Origin: Actinomycetes bacterium
GTDB lineage: Bacteria; Actinomycetota; Acidimicrobiia; Acidimicrobiales; Palsa-688
DNA length: 41,807 nucleotides
NCBI GenBank assembly: GCA_021811865.1
Contig: JAKAQB010000027.1
Span: 1-41,807, forward strand
Direction of reading: 5' to 3'
The notes under the pieces were generated by a model. It ran no database searches, had not been told where the DNA came from, and saw nothing but the letters and a program-made list of their open reading frames with translations. The first letter of the stretch is position 1. Every line of letters starts with the position of its first letter. The translations under genes were made by a program, and so were the position numbers. Positions 6,786 through 16,797 of the stretch are shown in pieces.

Positions 6786-8798
6786 TCAACGCCCCGGCCC
6801 GGCCTTGGGCGGCGCCCCGGCATGGCCCAGGGCGGCGGCATCCTCGGCGTAGACCCGACCGGTGCCGTCCACGACGACGCGCACAGCGCTGACCTCCACG
6901 GCGTGGGTGAGCTGGGCGAGCAGGAACGGAGCGGCGCCGCCGCCGCCGACGTTGCCCGTGGCGGAGGCCACCGTGCGCCACACCCCGCCCACCGGGAGGA
7001 TCTGCAGGGCGACACGGCTGCTTGCCCCGTGCAGCACTCCTGCTTCCCCGACACTCACCTGGTCGAGCGTAGAGGGTCGGGCGAGGCTCCAGGTGATGGT
7101 CCCGCTCCCCCCACTCGCAGTTGTCGTCGGGGCGGTGCCGGGGACGTCGCCGGCATCCGCCTGGCCCGGCCCGAGGGGTGCGAGGGCCAACTCCCGGACA
7201 CCTCCCGTGCCGGCGATGCGGGCGGTCGGCAGCAGGCTGCGGAGGTCGGGATGGGCCGTCCCCGGGCCGATCAGCTCGAACACCGTCGCGCTGTCGCGAT
7301 GAGTGCGCAGCAGGCGAACCGCCCACGGCTGGGTGGTCGCCATCCGCATGAGGCACGAGCTCTCGGTGGTGTTGGCCTTGTTCAGGTCGCCGTTCAGGAG
7401 GAAGCCGGCGCCGTCCAGCCTGATGCCCTTGCGGGCCAGCGCTGAGGAGCAGCCGAAGTGGTAGATCCAGGTGAAGGCGGTGTTGTTGGTGCGATGGCCG
7501 CTGAAGAGGGCGGTCGTGTAGCGGTACTCCGTCTCGACGACGGTGCGATGGGGTTTCAGGGCGGCGAGGATCTCCATGTAGCGGGACCCCTGCGGGTGGG
7601 ACGTGTCCTGGAACAAGCCGAAGAGGTAGTCCCGGGGGAACTGCACCGCCAGGGGGACGAGGACGAGGACGGTGGCGGCCAGTGCCGTGGCGGCCTTCAC
7701 CGAGCGGACCGACGGCCACTGCCGACGCCGGGCCCAGCGCAGCGCGGCCTGCACGCAGACGAGCACACCGAGGGCGTACCAGGCGAGCACCACCGGCAGG
7801 ACGAGGATGACCCGCCGTTCGTTGATGAACGGGTACAGGAGGGTCATCGCCGCGTACACGGGCACGGCGAGGACGGTCTGGTCCCGGTGCCGGCGCCACG
7901 CCACCGCGAGGCCGATCAGGGTGAAGACCGTCACCTGGCAGCCGATCCAGAACAACGGGCCGGCCAGGCCGTGCACGGGTGACAGCAACGGCACCACCGT
8001 GCGGGGAAGGGCGAAGGTGAGCCAACGCCAGAGGTTGCCCGGCAGGACCACGACGACACGGTGGAGGAGCCCACCCCGGTAGTAGTTGGCGATCTCCTCG
8101 CTGTAACGGGCCCCGGCGAGCGGGATGTGATCGATCAACCGGGCGACGGCCACCGGCACGAGGCTGAGGCCCACCCCACCACCGACGGCCACCGCCCGCG
8201 TCCAGCGCCGCTGCAGGAAGTACCACAGGACTGTGCCTGCGACGAGGCCGATGCCGGCCTCCTTCAGCCACACCTCCGCGGCGCTCAAGACCACCACGAC
8301 CGCTCCCGACCAGCAGACCACCCGCGGTGATGCCGCCCAGCGGTCAGCGGCGAGCAGCATGAGGAGCAGGGCGACGAGGAACGGCGTCTCGGCCATCACC
8401 ATCGTCGAGAACGTCGCCAGCACCGGGTCGAGCGCCAGCAGCACCATGACAGCCGCGGCGCTGGCGGGCGGCATCGCCCGGCGTCGCATCCACACCCAGG
8501 TGAGGGGCAGGACCGCCGCCCCGCACAGCGTGCAGAAGACGCGCACCGGCACGAACACCGAGTTGCCGGGGAACAGCCACTGGATCGGCGCGATCAGCAG
8601 GGGGAACCCAGGCGGGTAGGGCCCGACAACAGGGTTGCCGCTCACGAGGTCGCCGGTGAGGCCCTTGCCGGCGAGCAGCGCCCGGGCGGTGACGATGTAG
8701 TTGGCGTCGTCGTCGAACGATCCGACGAAGTAGTGCAGGCCGACGACGACCGAGTGGGCGACGGCGACAACCGTGCAGACGAGGACGAGGGCCGTCAC
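6786..8798 (-). CDS. multi-pass GT-C-type glycosyltransferase with C-terminal sensor-like domain
   Basis: A membrane protein of about 670 residues with ten or more hydrophobic helices over the first 380. The first external loop holds SFDDDANYIVTA followed by PYPPGFPLL. Acidic residues after helix 1 are the usual catalytic site of lipid-phosphate-sugar-dependent GT-C enzymes. The final 250 residues are soluble. Their last part (STLDQVSVGEAGV, then ALQILPVGGVWRTVA, then SAVRVVVDGTGRVYAED) looks like a discoidin-like beta sandwich outside the membrane. The GTG start has no strong ribosome binding site; codons upstream remain open but offer no ATG/GTG/TTG nearby. Donor and acceptor are unknown. 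It sits between the sulfoquinovose-type gene and gtrA, suggesting one glycan pathway. Confidence 0.8.
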   Translation of the reverse strand: MTALVLVCTVVAVAHSVVVGLHYFVGSFDDDANYIVTARALLAGKGLTGDLVSGNPVVGPYPPGFPLLIAPIQWLFPGNSVFVPVRVFCTLCGAAVLPLTWVWMRRRAMPPASAAAVMVLLALDPVLATFSTMVMAETPFLVALLLMLLAADRWAASPRVVCWSGAVVVVLSAAEVWLKEAGIGLVAGTVLWYFLQRRWTRAVAVGGGVGLSLVPVAVARLIDHIPLAGARYSEEIANYYRGGLLHRVVVVLPGNLWRWLTFALPRTVVPLLSPVHGLAGPLFWIGCQVTVFTLIGLAVAWRRHRDQTVLAVPVYAAMTLLYPFINERRVILVLPVVLAWYALGVLVCVQAALRWARRRQWPSVRSVKAATALAATVLVLVPLAVQFPRDYLFGLFQDTSHPQGSRYMEILAALKPHRTVVETEYRYTTALFSGHRTNNTAFTWIYHFGCSSALARKGIRLDGAGFLLNGDLNKANTTESSCLMRMATTQPWAVRLLRTHRDSATVFELIGPGTAHPDLRSLLPTARIAGTGGVRELALAPLGPGQADAGDVPGTAPTTTASGGSGTITWSLARPSTLDQVSVGEAGVLHGASSRVALQILPVGGVWRTVASATGNVGGGGAAPFLLAQLTHAVEVSAVRVVVDGTGRVYAEDAAALGHAGAPPKAGPGR

Positions 8799-8892
8799 CC
8801 ACCTCGGCCGCCAAGGGGAGGGTGGCTCGTGGCGCGCCTGGGTTGCCGGCCTCGGAGACGCCGACGTGACGAGAGACGTCTTGCCTACCTCG

Positions 8893-10149
<1,257 letters not shown>

Positions 10150-10203
10150 GCCACCGGAGCCGCAAAGGGGCGGTATCGGCGCGCGCAGGCAGGTGGGGGC
10201 TCC

Positions 10204-10554
10204 TCAACCGGCCGACGGCTCCCGCCGGGGCGTGGCGGGCGACGCCGGATCGGGCCTGGCCCACCGTACGCTCATCGCGACGCGACCGACCCCGGCAAAC
10301 ATGAGCAGGCCGCCGGCGACGGCGGCGGGGAGGCTCACGGCAAGCATGCCGACCGCGAGCAACAGGCCGATGACGGCTACGCCGGCCCCCACCGCCCAGT
10401 GGGACAGGGCGGGCGGCAGCGCCGGCAGGCGCATACCGAGCGGTCGTGTGTTGCCCCGCAGCACGTGCGCCAAGCGCGGGTCGGTAGCCTCGGCCCGGGC
10501 GGCGAGGCGGGCAAGGACCGCCATCTCCTGGTCTGACAGCCTGGGTTCGCTCAT
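10204..10554 (-). CDS. DUF3040 membrane protein
   Basis: A 116-residue protein starting MSEPRLSDQEMAVLARLAAR. This short helical N-terminal signature (LSxxExxxLxxLExxL...DPRLAHVL) is that of DUF3040 proteins of Actinobacteria. Two adjacent hydrophobic helices follow (HWAVGAGVAVIGLLLAVGML and LPAAVAGGLLMFAGVGRVA), then a short Pro/Arg tail. The first ATG of the longer frame would add 18 residues without family similarity, so the internal ATG preceded by GAAGGTG is preferred. The role of the family is not known. Confidence 0.8.
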   Translation of the reverse strand: MSEPRLSDQEMAVLARLAARAEATDPRLAHVLRGNTRPLGMRLPALPPALSHWAVGAGVAVIGLLLAVGMLAVSLPAAVAGGLLMFAGVGRVAMSVRWARPDPASPATPRREPSAG

Positions 10555-10693
10555 GTCGTCACCTTCTCGGTACCTCAGGGCCCAACGCTGCTGTGGTGGT
10601 TCTACCATCGTCGGGCCGGTAACGAACCTTCACGCTGGGCGGCCGCCGGGGGAGACGAGCGAGCGGGCCGGCCAGGAAGTACCGTCTCGGTCC

Positions 10694-11485
10694 ATGAGCA
10701 TCGACGCCGCCGTGCCGGACGGCGCGGCCGCGTCACCGGTCACCCTCGCGATCGACGTCGGCGGCACCGGCCTCAAGGCGTCCGTGCTCGACGAGGCCGG
10801 CGTGATGGAGCACGACCGGGTGCGCGTCGACACCCCCTATCCCCTCCCTCCGGACAAGCTCGTGACGGTCCTGTCCGACCTGGTCAGGTCCCTCGGCCAC
10901 TTCGACCGCGTGTCGGTCGGCTTCCCGGGCATGGTTCGTGACGGGCAGGTCCTCTCGGCACCTCACTTCGTTTCCCCGGACGGGCCGGGCGGCAGCCCGA
11001 CACCGAAGTTGCTGAAAGCGTGGGCCCGCTTCGACCTGCAGTCCGCCCTCAGCGAGGCGCTGGGCCGGCCGTGCAAGGTCGCCAACGACGCCGACGTGCA
11101 GGGCGCCGCCGTCGTGAGCGGCGAGGGACTGGAACTGGTGCTGACGCTCGGCACGGGGCTCGGGACGGCGATGTTCAAGGACGGCATGCTGATGCCGCAC
11201 CTGGAGTTCGCCCACCACCCGTTCCGCAGGGACGACACCTACAACGAGGCCGTCGGCGACGCCGCCCGCAAGAACGTCGGCCACAGGAAGTGGCAGCGGC
11301 GCGTCATGGAGGCCGTCGACACGTTCAGGGCGCTGTGCTTCTTCGACCACTGCTTCATCGGCGGGGGCAACGCCGCCAGGCTGGACGTCGACCTCCCCAA
11401 GGACGTGAGCATCGTCGACAACGACGCCGGCATCCTCGGCGGGATCAAGTTGTGGGAGCGCACCACCCACCACCCCGCCACGTAG
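10694..11485 (+). CDS. ROK-family kinase, polyphosphate glucokinase-like
   Basis: A 263-residue cytoplasmic sugar kinase. After a short leader the phosphate-binding motif [18 protein letters not shown] appears. It is followed by VSVGFPGMV, the catalytic region [12 protein letters not shown] and [15 protein letters not shown]. The distal part ([20 protein letters not shown], then [15 protein letters not shown] and [11 protein letters not shown]) is close to actinobacterial polyphosphate/ATP glucokinases, in place of the Cys-rich zinc motif of classical ROK proteins. Glucose is the likely substrate, but donor choice (polyphosphate or ATP) cannot be told. Its stop is 10 bp upstream of dapD on the same strand, so the two are probably cotranscribed. 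Confidence 0.85.
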   Translation: MSIDAAVPDGAAASPVTLAIDVGGTGLKASVLDEAGVMEHDRVRVDTPYPLPPDKLVTVLSDLVRSLGHFDRVSVGFPGMVRDGQVLSAPHFVSPDGPGGSPTPKLLKAWARFDLQSALSEALGRPCKVANDADVQGAAVVSGEGLELVLTLGTGLGTAMFKDGMLMPHLEFAHHPFRRDDTYNEAVGDAARKNVGHRKWQRRVMEAVDTFRALCFFDHCFIGGGNAARLDVDLPKDVSIVDNDAGILGGIKLWERTTHHPAT

Positions 11486-11495
11486 CCTCCCTGGG

Positions 11496-12500
11496 GTGAC
11501 GGACGCGACGCCCACCAGGCCCGCGTGGGGGCGCGGCTGGGCCACCGTGACCGAGGACGGCACCGTGCTCGACACCTGGTACCCGGAGCTTGGCCTCGGC
11601 AGCGACCCCGGGCCCGGTGACGGCGGCCCGGCGCCCGCAGCGGACCCGGTGCGCGGCACCTCCAGCCGCATCACCGAGCTCGTCGTAGACCTCGACACGG
11701 CGCCGGAGGACGTCCCCGACGCCTACCTCCGCCTGCACCTGCTGTCGCGGCGGTTGGTGCGGCCGCGTGAGGTGAACCTGGACGGTGTGTTCGGGGTGCT
11801 GCCGATCGTGGCGTGGACCGACCGGGGACCGTGCGTTCCGGAGGCGGTGCAGGCGATCCACCAGCGCCTGCGCCACGACGGCGGCAGGCTCACCGTGCTC
11901 GCCGTCGACCGCTTCCCCCGCATGGTCGACTACGTGGTCCCGACCGGTGTCCGCATCGCCGATGCCGACCGGGTACGCCTGGGCGCCCATCTCGCCCCAG
12001 GCACCGTGGTGATGCACGAAGGGTTCGTGAACTTCAATGCCGGCACGCTCGGCGCTTCGATGGTCGAGGGCCGCATCAGCCAGGGGGTCGTGGTGGGAGA
12101 CGGCACCGACATCGGGGGCGGTGCCTCGATCATGGGCACGCTGTCGGGCGGAGGCAGCGAGGTGGTCACCATCGGGCGCGATTGCCTGATCGGCGCCAAC
12201 GGCGGGGTGGGGATCTCCCTCGGGGACGGCTGCGTCGTCGAGGCCGGGTGCTACATCACCGCCGGCACGAAGGTGACCTGGCCCGACGGTTCGGTGCAGC
12301 GCGCCCGGGAGCTGAGCGGTGCAACGGGGCTGCGGTACTGGCGCAACAGCACCACAGGGGTGGTCGAGGTCCGCCACAGGGAAGGGTCTTGGGGGACGCT
12401 CAACGCCGACCTCCACGCGGCTGGTCCATCGGCTGAGGCGGCTGGTCCATCGGCTGGTCCATCGGCTGGGGGCGGCGGGGGCGCCGAAAGGGGCACATAG
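11496..12500 (+). CDS. dapD: tetrahydrodipicolinate N-succinyltransferase
   Basis: Transfers succinyl from succinyl-CoA to tetrahydrodipicolinate in the succinylase branch of lysine and diaminopimelate synthesis. A 334-residue protein of the actinobacterial DapD type. The N-terminal part holds [20 protein letters not shown] and [20 protein letters not shown]. The C-terminal part is a left-handed beta helix of hexapeptide repeats: [20 protein letters not shown], then [19 protein letters not shown], then [20 protein letters not shown]. The GTG start lies 10 bp after the ROK kinase gene. The last 25 residues are a Gly/Pro/Ser/Ala tail with a small DNA repeat (CGGCTGGTCCAT) not expected to be functional. 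Confidence 0.94.
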   Translation: MTDATPTRPAWGRGWATVTEDGTVLDTWYPELGLGSDPGPGDGGPAPAADPVRGTSSRITELVVDLDTAPEDVPDAYLRLHLLSRRLVRPREVNLDGVFGVLPIVAWTDRGPCVPEAVQAIHQRLRHDGGRLTVLAVDRFPRMVDYVVPTGVRIADADRVRLGAHLAPGTVVMHEGFVNFNAGTLGASMVEGRISQGVVVGDGTDIGGGASIMGTLSGGGSEVVTIGRDCLIGANGGVGISLGDGCVVEAGCYITAGTKVTWPDGSVQRARELSGATGLRYWRNSTTGVVEVRHREGSWGTLNADLHAAGPSAEAAGPSAGPSAGGGGGAERGT

Positions 12501-12532
12501 ACCCTGAGCGGAAGGGAGAGGTGCATCCCTCA

Positions 12533-12583
12533 CGTTGTTTGGGCAGTTCACCGCGATAATCGCAGACAACTGCCCAAACAACG
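12533..12583. terminator. 16-bp inverted repeat with a nested palindrome between convergent genes
   Basis: The arms 12533-12548 and 12568-12583 pair perfectly (core GTTGTTTGGGCAGTT / AACTGCCCAAACAAC). The 19-base loop itself holds GCGATAATCGC, a perfect 11-base palindrome. It lies between dapD (plus) and the ABC permease gene (minus), in the right place for a bidirectional terminator, but no T tracts flank it. A mobile palindrome or regulator site remains possible. Confidence 0.5.
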
Positions 12584-12678
12584 CGAGCGGCGCCGGCCCA
12601 ACCGCCGATCTGTGCCGGTCATGCCGGTCCTTCCGGATCATCCTCACAGTTCGTGGCGGCGCCGCCGGGCCGGAGGTG

Positions 12679-13479
12679 CTAGGCCAGCACGTCCCGGGTC
12701 GTGAAGCGGGCCCACGCCGCCGCTCCGAAGACGGCGACGTAGCCGGCTTGGAGCAGCAGGTCCTGGACGATGCCGCCCCAGGTCACGGGGGTGCGCAGGA
12801 GATCGCCGAACGCCAGCCAGTCGTGGCTGAACACCCACGGGTGGGCGAACGCCAGCTCGGGGACGTTCTCGACGATCAGGGCGGCCACGACGAGGCCGGC
12901 GGTGATCACCATGGCGCCGACAGGGCTGTTGACCAGCGTCGAGACGAACATGCCGATGGCGGCCAGCCCGAGGAGGGAGGCTCCGACGACCACGGCGGCG
13001 AGCAGCGTGCGGCCGATGCCGTCGGCGAGCGGGATCGGCGTGCCGGACAGCCCGATCACCGGGCCCATCGGGAACAGCGCCGCCCCCGCTGCCAGGCCGC
13101 CGGCGGCGACGGAGAGGGCGGCCGCCCCGCAGTAGACGACCACGGTGACCGCCTTGACGGCGAGGAGCCGGACACGGCCGGCGGGGCGCACGAGCAGGTA
13201 GCGGAGGGTTCCGAGGCTCGCCTCCCCGGCGATCGTGTCGCCGGCGACGACGGCCACGGTGAGCGGCAGCAGGAAGGGGACGCAGACGGTGAGGCCGGCG
13301 AGGGCGTCGAACACGCCGTTGCCGGCCACCTGGTCCAAGAAGCTCGGGCCGCGCCCGGCCGGGGGGCCGCCGGAGAGCTTCACGGCGACGGCGAGCAGCA
13401 CCGGGATCAGGAACAGCACGACGAGCTGGACCCGCACGATGGTGCGGCGGAACAGCTGGTGCAGCTCAGCGCGCCACAT
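12679..13479 (-). CDS. ABC-2 type transporter permease
   Basis: A 266-residue integral membrane protein with six hydrophobic helices. The first is VQLVVLFLIPVLLAVAV, near the N-terminus. A signature segment follows (AVVAGDTIAGEASLGTLRYL then LLVRPAGRVRLLAVKAVT), typical of ABC-2 permeases whose cytoplasmic loop touches the ATPase. A large outside loop (GPVIGLSGTPIPLADGIGRT) follows helix 4. Its ATG lies inside the end of the ATPase gene (14-nt overlap), so both are translated together. The substrate is not known. With a secreted LolA-like protein at the head of the operon, a lipid or lipoprotein-related substrate is an attractive guess. Confidence 0.88.
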   Translation of the reverse strand: MWRAELHQLFRRTIVRVQLVVLFLIPVLLAVAVKLSGGPPAGRGPSFLDQVAGNGVFDALAGLTVCVPFLLPLTVAVVAGDTIAGEASLGTLRYLLVRPAGRVRLLAVKAVTVVVYCGAAALSVAAGGLAAGAALFPMGPVIGLSGTPIPLADGIGRTLLAAVVVGASLLGLAAIGMFVSTLVNSPVGAMVITAGLVVAALIVENVPELAFAHPWVFSHDWLAFGDLLRTPVTWGGIVQDLLLQAGYVAVFGAAAWARFTTRDVLA

Positions 13480-14449
13480 CGAAGCCCTCCCCGGTGAGGG
13501 CGACGAACAGCTCCTCGAGGCTCGGGCGGTCCGTGGTCAGCATCGACACGGAGACGCCGCCTAGGACCAGCTCCCGGCAGCAGTGCGCCGCGTCGGCGCC
13601 GCCGGGGTGCAGGCGGGCGGACACGTGCGCTCCTTCGACGCCGGCGTCGTCGAGTCCGAGACCGCTGAGCACGGCGAGCGCTCGGCCGGGGTCGTCGACC
13701 TCGACGCGGAGCCGGGTGTCGCCGGCGGCGCGCAGGTCGGCCAGCGTGCCCTGGGCCAGCAACCGCCCGGCGGACATGACGCCGGCGTGGGTGCAGACCT
13801 GCTCGACCTCCGACAGCAGGTGGCTGGAGAGGAACACCGTGGTGCCGTCGGAGGCGAGGTCACGCACCAGGTTGCGGATCTCGCGGGTGCCCTGCGGGTC
13901 CATGCCGTTGGTCGGCTCGTCGAGGACGAGCAGCCGCCTCGGGCGGAGCAGGGCGGCCGCCAGGCCGAGCCGCTGGCGCATGCCGAGGGAGTACGCCCGG
14001 TACTTCTTGCGGGCGGCGGCGGTCAGCCCGACGCGACCGAGGGCGGTGTCGACACGCCCGGCGCGGGTGGGGCGTTGCCCGTCGGCCCCGGCGGCGTCGA
14101 AGCGGGCGAGGTTGTCCCATCCCGACAACCAGGGGTAGAAAGCCGGTCCCTCGACGAGGGCGCCAACCTGGGGGAGGGTTCGCTCCGAGGCTGCGGGCAT
14201 GTCCCGTCCGAGCAGCGACCAGGAACCGGAGCTCGGGGCGATGAGGCCGAGGAGCATGCGGATGGTCGTCGTCTTGCCCGACCCGTTCGGTCCGAGGAAG
14301 CCGTAGACGCTGCCGGCCGGGACGCAGAGGTCCACCCCGTCCACGGCCGCGACGTCACCGAAGCGCTTGGTGAGACCCTCGGTGGCGATGGCGGGCGCAG
14401 TGGCGCTCAGGGTCAGCCTCTGGTCGTCATCCGGCAAGGGAGGCTGCAT
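13466..14449 (-). CDS. ABC transporter ATP-binding protein
   Basis: A 327-residue ATPase that powers the neighbouring ABC-2 permease. The visible motifs are Walker A GPNGSGKTT, Q-loop VGALVEGPAFYPWLSG, signature YSLGMRQRLGLAAALL, Walker B LLVLDEPTNGMDP and the H-loop FLSSHLLSEVEQ. The C-terminal 100 residues form the small regulatory domain usual in CcmA-type exporters. The ATG giving MQPPLPDDDQ is preferred over a longer start. The gene begins inside the end of the LolA-like gene (23-nt overlap) and ends inside the permease gene, so three products come from one tightly coupled operon. Confidence 0.93.
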   Translation of the reverse strand: MQPPLPDDDQRLTLSATAPAIATEGLTKRFGDVAAVDGVDLCVPAGSVYGFLGPNGSGKTTTIRMLLGLIAPSSGSWSLLGRDMPAASERTLPQVGALVEGPAFYPWLSGWDNLARFDAAGADGQRPTRAGRVDTALGRVGLTAAARKKYRAYSLGMRQRLGLAAALLRPRRLLVLDEPTNGMDPQGTREIRNLVRDLASDGTTVFLSSHLLSEVEQVCTHAGVMSAGRLLAQGTLADLRAAGDTRLRVEVDDPGRALAVLSGLGLDDAGVEGAHVSARLHPGGADAAHCCRELVLGGVSVSMLTTDRPSLEELFVALTGEGFDVAR

Positions 14450-15530
14450 CCGCCTCGAGCACGGCGGGCGGCACGAACCCGACGAGAGCATCGCCGCCGG
14501 GCAGGAACGCCACGTCGAGCAGCGACGGGCGCAGCAGCCGCCCGCTTGTCACCGGGGTTGCTGCCGCCTCCAGGGCGGCAGCAACGGGTGAGCCGGCCGG
14601 CAGCCTCACCTCGGCGACCGCCGACCACCCGCTGCCGAAGAGGCGCAGCGGCGAGGCGGAGGCGATCCCGGGCAGGGCGCTGGTGGGGACGAGCGGGGAG
14701 TAGGCGTACCAGCCGCCGTGGCCCGTGGCGTTGACCAAGCCGCGCGGGGTGAGGACCTTGGTGGTGGTGGTCCGTCCCCTGGGCGGGCTGAACACGCTCA
14801 GCGCCGGAGCGGCGAAGCGCACCCAGGTGAAACCGACCTGCAGGGCGGGTCGGGTCTGGCCGGCGGCGAGCACGGTCACCTGGAGGACGGCGCCGTTGGT
14901 GGGGTCCACCGCTATGTCCACGGCGGAGACCGTCGAGCTCGCCGGGTCGGCCGGCGACAGCTGCAGCACCTGCGCAGCGATGCCGGCCACCAAGGTCGGC
15001 GTGCCGACGGACACGTCCGTCCCGGCCGCCTGGAGCCGGCGCACGAGCCCGGCGGCGAGGGTCTGGGGGTCGACCGGCGAGGCGGAGGGGGCGCCTGCCG
15101 GCATGGGGAAGAGCAGCCGTGTGACGTGCTGGGTGGCGCTGTCCCAGAGCCAGATCTCCGAGCCCACACGCAGCACGTCGCTCTCGGCCAGGCTGGCCGA
15201 GGCGGCGATCCGTTCGTCGCTGCCGTCCACCCAGACCCTGAAGTCCTCCGGGGTGGTGAGCAGCGACGTCGGATCGAAGGCGCCGGCGGTCGGGAGCCCC
15301 TGGGCGCCGCCCTGGAGGGAGCTGAGCGACGGCAGGCCGAGGTCGGGCGTCCAGGCGACGCCCCCAGACAGCGGCGTGGAGCGGTGGGCGAGCACCGCTG
15401 CGATCAGCTGCGCCGGCGTCTCGGGGGCGAGGCGGGGCCGGGACCCGGCGGCGAGGGCGGGCACCCCGGCTCCGAGTCCGATGAGCCCGGCGAGGACGGC
15501 TGGAAGGGCGAAGCGGCAGCGGGAGGCCAT
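14427..15530 (-). CDS. secreted LolA/RseB-like protein of the ABC operon
   Basis: A 367-residue protein. The N-terminus is a clear signal peptide (MASRCRFALPAVLAGLIGLG then AGVPALAAGS). After it, the layout resembles the LolA/LppX/RseB beta-barrel fold: FRVWVDGSDERIAAS then DVLRVGSEIWLWDS, later AAQVLQLSPADPASS and SAVDIAVDPTNGAVLQVTVL, and QVGFTWVRF. This is the strand-rich sigma-factor-sensing or lipid-carrying fold often annotated as LolA-like or DUF2092 in Actinobacteria. The assignment is by pattern, not by catalytic residues. It starts at ATG 15530 and heads the operon with the ABC ATPase and permease. It could hand a hydrophobic ligand to or from that exporter. Confidence 0.72.
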   Translation of the reverse strand: MASRCRFALPAVLAGLIGLGAGVPALAAGSRPRLAPETPAQLIAAVLAHRSTPLSGGVAWTPDLGLPSLSSLQGGAQGLPTAGAFDPTSLLTTPEDFRVWVDGSDERIAASASLAESDVLRVGSEIWLWDSATQHVTRLLFPMPAGAPSASPVDPQTLAAGLVRRLQAAGTDVSVGTPTLVAGIAAQVLQLSPADPASSTVSAVDIAVDPTNGAVLQVTVLAAGQTRPALQVGFTWVRFAAPALSVFSPPRGRTTTTKVLTPRGLVNATGHGGWYAYSPLVPTSALPGIASASPLRLFGSGWSAVAEVRLPAGSPVAAALEAAATPVTSGRLLRPSLLDVAFLPGGDALVGFVPPAVLEADAASLAG

Positions 15531-15543
15531 GGCTCCTACCACG

Positions 15544-16797
15544 CTAGAGCCGTTCGAGGCCGAGGGCGGTGGCGCGGCGCATCTCGGTGCGGACGGCCTG
15601 GTGCCACTCCCGCGCCTCCTCCAGGCTCCGACCGCCGACGCACGCTCCCTCCTCGACCACCCGGTGGACCAGGGGCCGCGAGCCCGGCGGTGCCGGCGTC
15701 CCGATGGGGCCGACAAGGTCGCACGGCGTCGCCCCGCCGGCGCCTGACCTCCACGCCTCCTTGCGGCCTCCGACGGTGGCCTTGCCGGGTGACCGTTTCG
15801 CTACAGCATGCTGCTCGCCGGTCGGGCCGAGGGCGACGAGCTTGTAGACGAAGGAGGCGGTGGGTGCGCCGAGCCCGGTCACCACGTTGGTGCCCACCCC
15901 GTAGACGTCGACAGGGGCGTCGGCCAGGGCCCGCAGGCCGGCGTCGTCGAGGTCGCCGGTCACCACGACCTTCGTCGCCTCGGCCCCGAGGTCGTCGAGC
16001 AACCGCCGGGCGCGCCGGGCCTGGACCGGCAGGTCGCCCGAGTCGACGCGAATGCCCCCGAGTCGCCGGCCGGCCGCCTCGACGGCGTGGCGGATGCCGG
16101 TCTCGACGTCGAAGGTGTCGACGAGCAGGGTCGTGGCCTCGCCCATGCTGGCGACCTGGGCGGCGAAGGCGTCGGCCTCGGTGGGGAAGGCCAGCACGAA
16201 CGAGTGGGCGGCGGTCCCGGCGGTGGGTATCCCGTAGCGGCGGCCGGCCTCCAGGTTGGACGTGGCGGCGAAGCCGCCGACGTATGCGGCGCGGGCGGCG
16301 GCGACCGCGGCGTCGGGATCTGTCCGGCGGCTCCCCATCTCGATGATCGGCCGCCCGGCTGCGGCCTCGACGAGCAGCGACGCGGCGGACGCCACCGCCG
16401 AGTCGAAGTTGAGCACCGACAGCACCAGCGTCTCCAGCAGCACCGCCTCGCCGAAGCTGCCCTCCACCGTCAGCACCGGTGAGCCGGGGGCATACCACTC
16501 GCCTTCCCGGTAGGCGTCGATCGTCCCCGAGAAGCGGTAGGAGCGCAGCCAGTCCCGGGCGTCGCGCGACAGCCAACCGCCGGCGGCCAGCCACTGGAGC
16601 TCCGCCGCGCCGAAGCGGAACCGCTCGATGCCCTCGACCAGGCGACCCAGGCCGGCGAACACACCCGCCTTGCGCCCCTCCGGCAGCCTCCGGCTGAAGA
16701 CCTCGAAGGTGGCCGGGGCTTCGGCGATCCCGGCGTGGAGGGCGGCGTCGAGCATCGTCAGCTCGTAGCGGTCGGTGCGCAGGGCGGTGGAGCTCAT
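15544..16797 (-). CDS. pncB: nicotinate phosphoribosyltransferase
   Basis: Makes nicotinate mononucleotide from nicotinate and PRPP in NAD salvage. A 417-residue protein starting MSSTALRTDRYELTMLDAAL, the family N-terminus. Further landmarks are FEVFSRRLPEGR, EMGSRRTDPDAAVAAARAAY, AHSFVLAFPTEADAF, then VDTFDVETGIRHAV and IRVDSGDLPVQARRARRLL, and VYGVGTNVVTG. The histidine needed for ATP-coupled phosphorylation is in GTAAHSFVLAF. Its ATG overlaps the stop of gatD (ATGA), so it is translated from the murT-gatD operon. This links peptidoglycan amidation genes with NAD salvage only by position. Confidence 0.94.
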   Translation of the reverse strand: MSSTALRTDRYELTMLDAALHAGIAEAPATFEVFSRRLPEGRKAGVFAGLGRLVEGIERFRFGAAELQWLAAGGWLSRDARDWLRSYRFSGTIDAYREGEWYAPGSPVLTVEGSFGEAVLLETLVLSVLNFDSAVASAASLLVEAAAGRPIIEMGSRRTDPDAAVAAARAAYVGGFAATSNLEAGRRYGIPTAGTAAHSFVLAFPTEADAFAAQVASMGEATTLLVDTFDVETGIRHAVEAAGRRLGGIRVDSGDLPVQARRARRLLDDLGAEATKVVVTGDLDDAGLRALADAPVDVYGVGTNVVTGLGAPTASFVYKLVALGPTGEQHAVAKRSPGKATVGGRKEAWRSGAGGATPCDLVGPIGTPAPPGSRPLVHRVVEEGACVGGRSLEEAREWHQAVRTEMRRATALGLERL

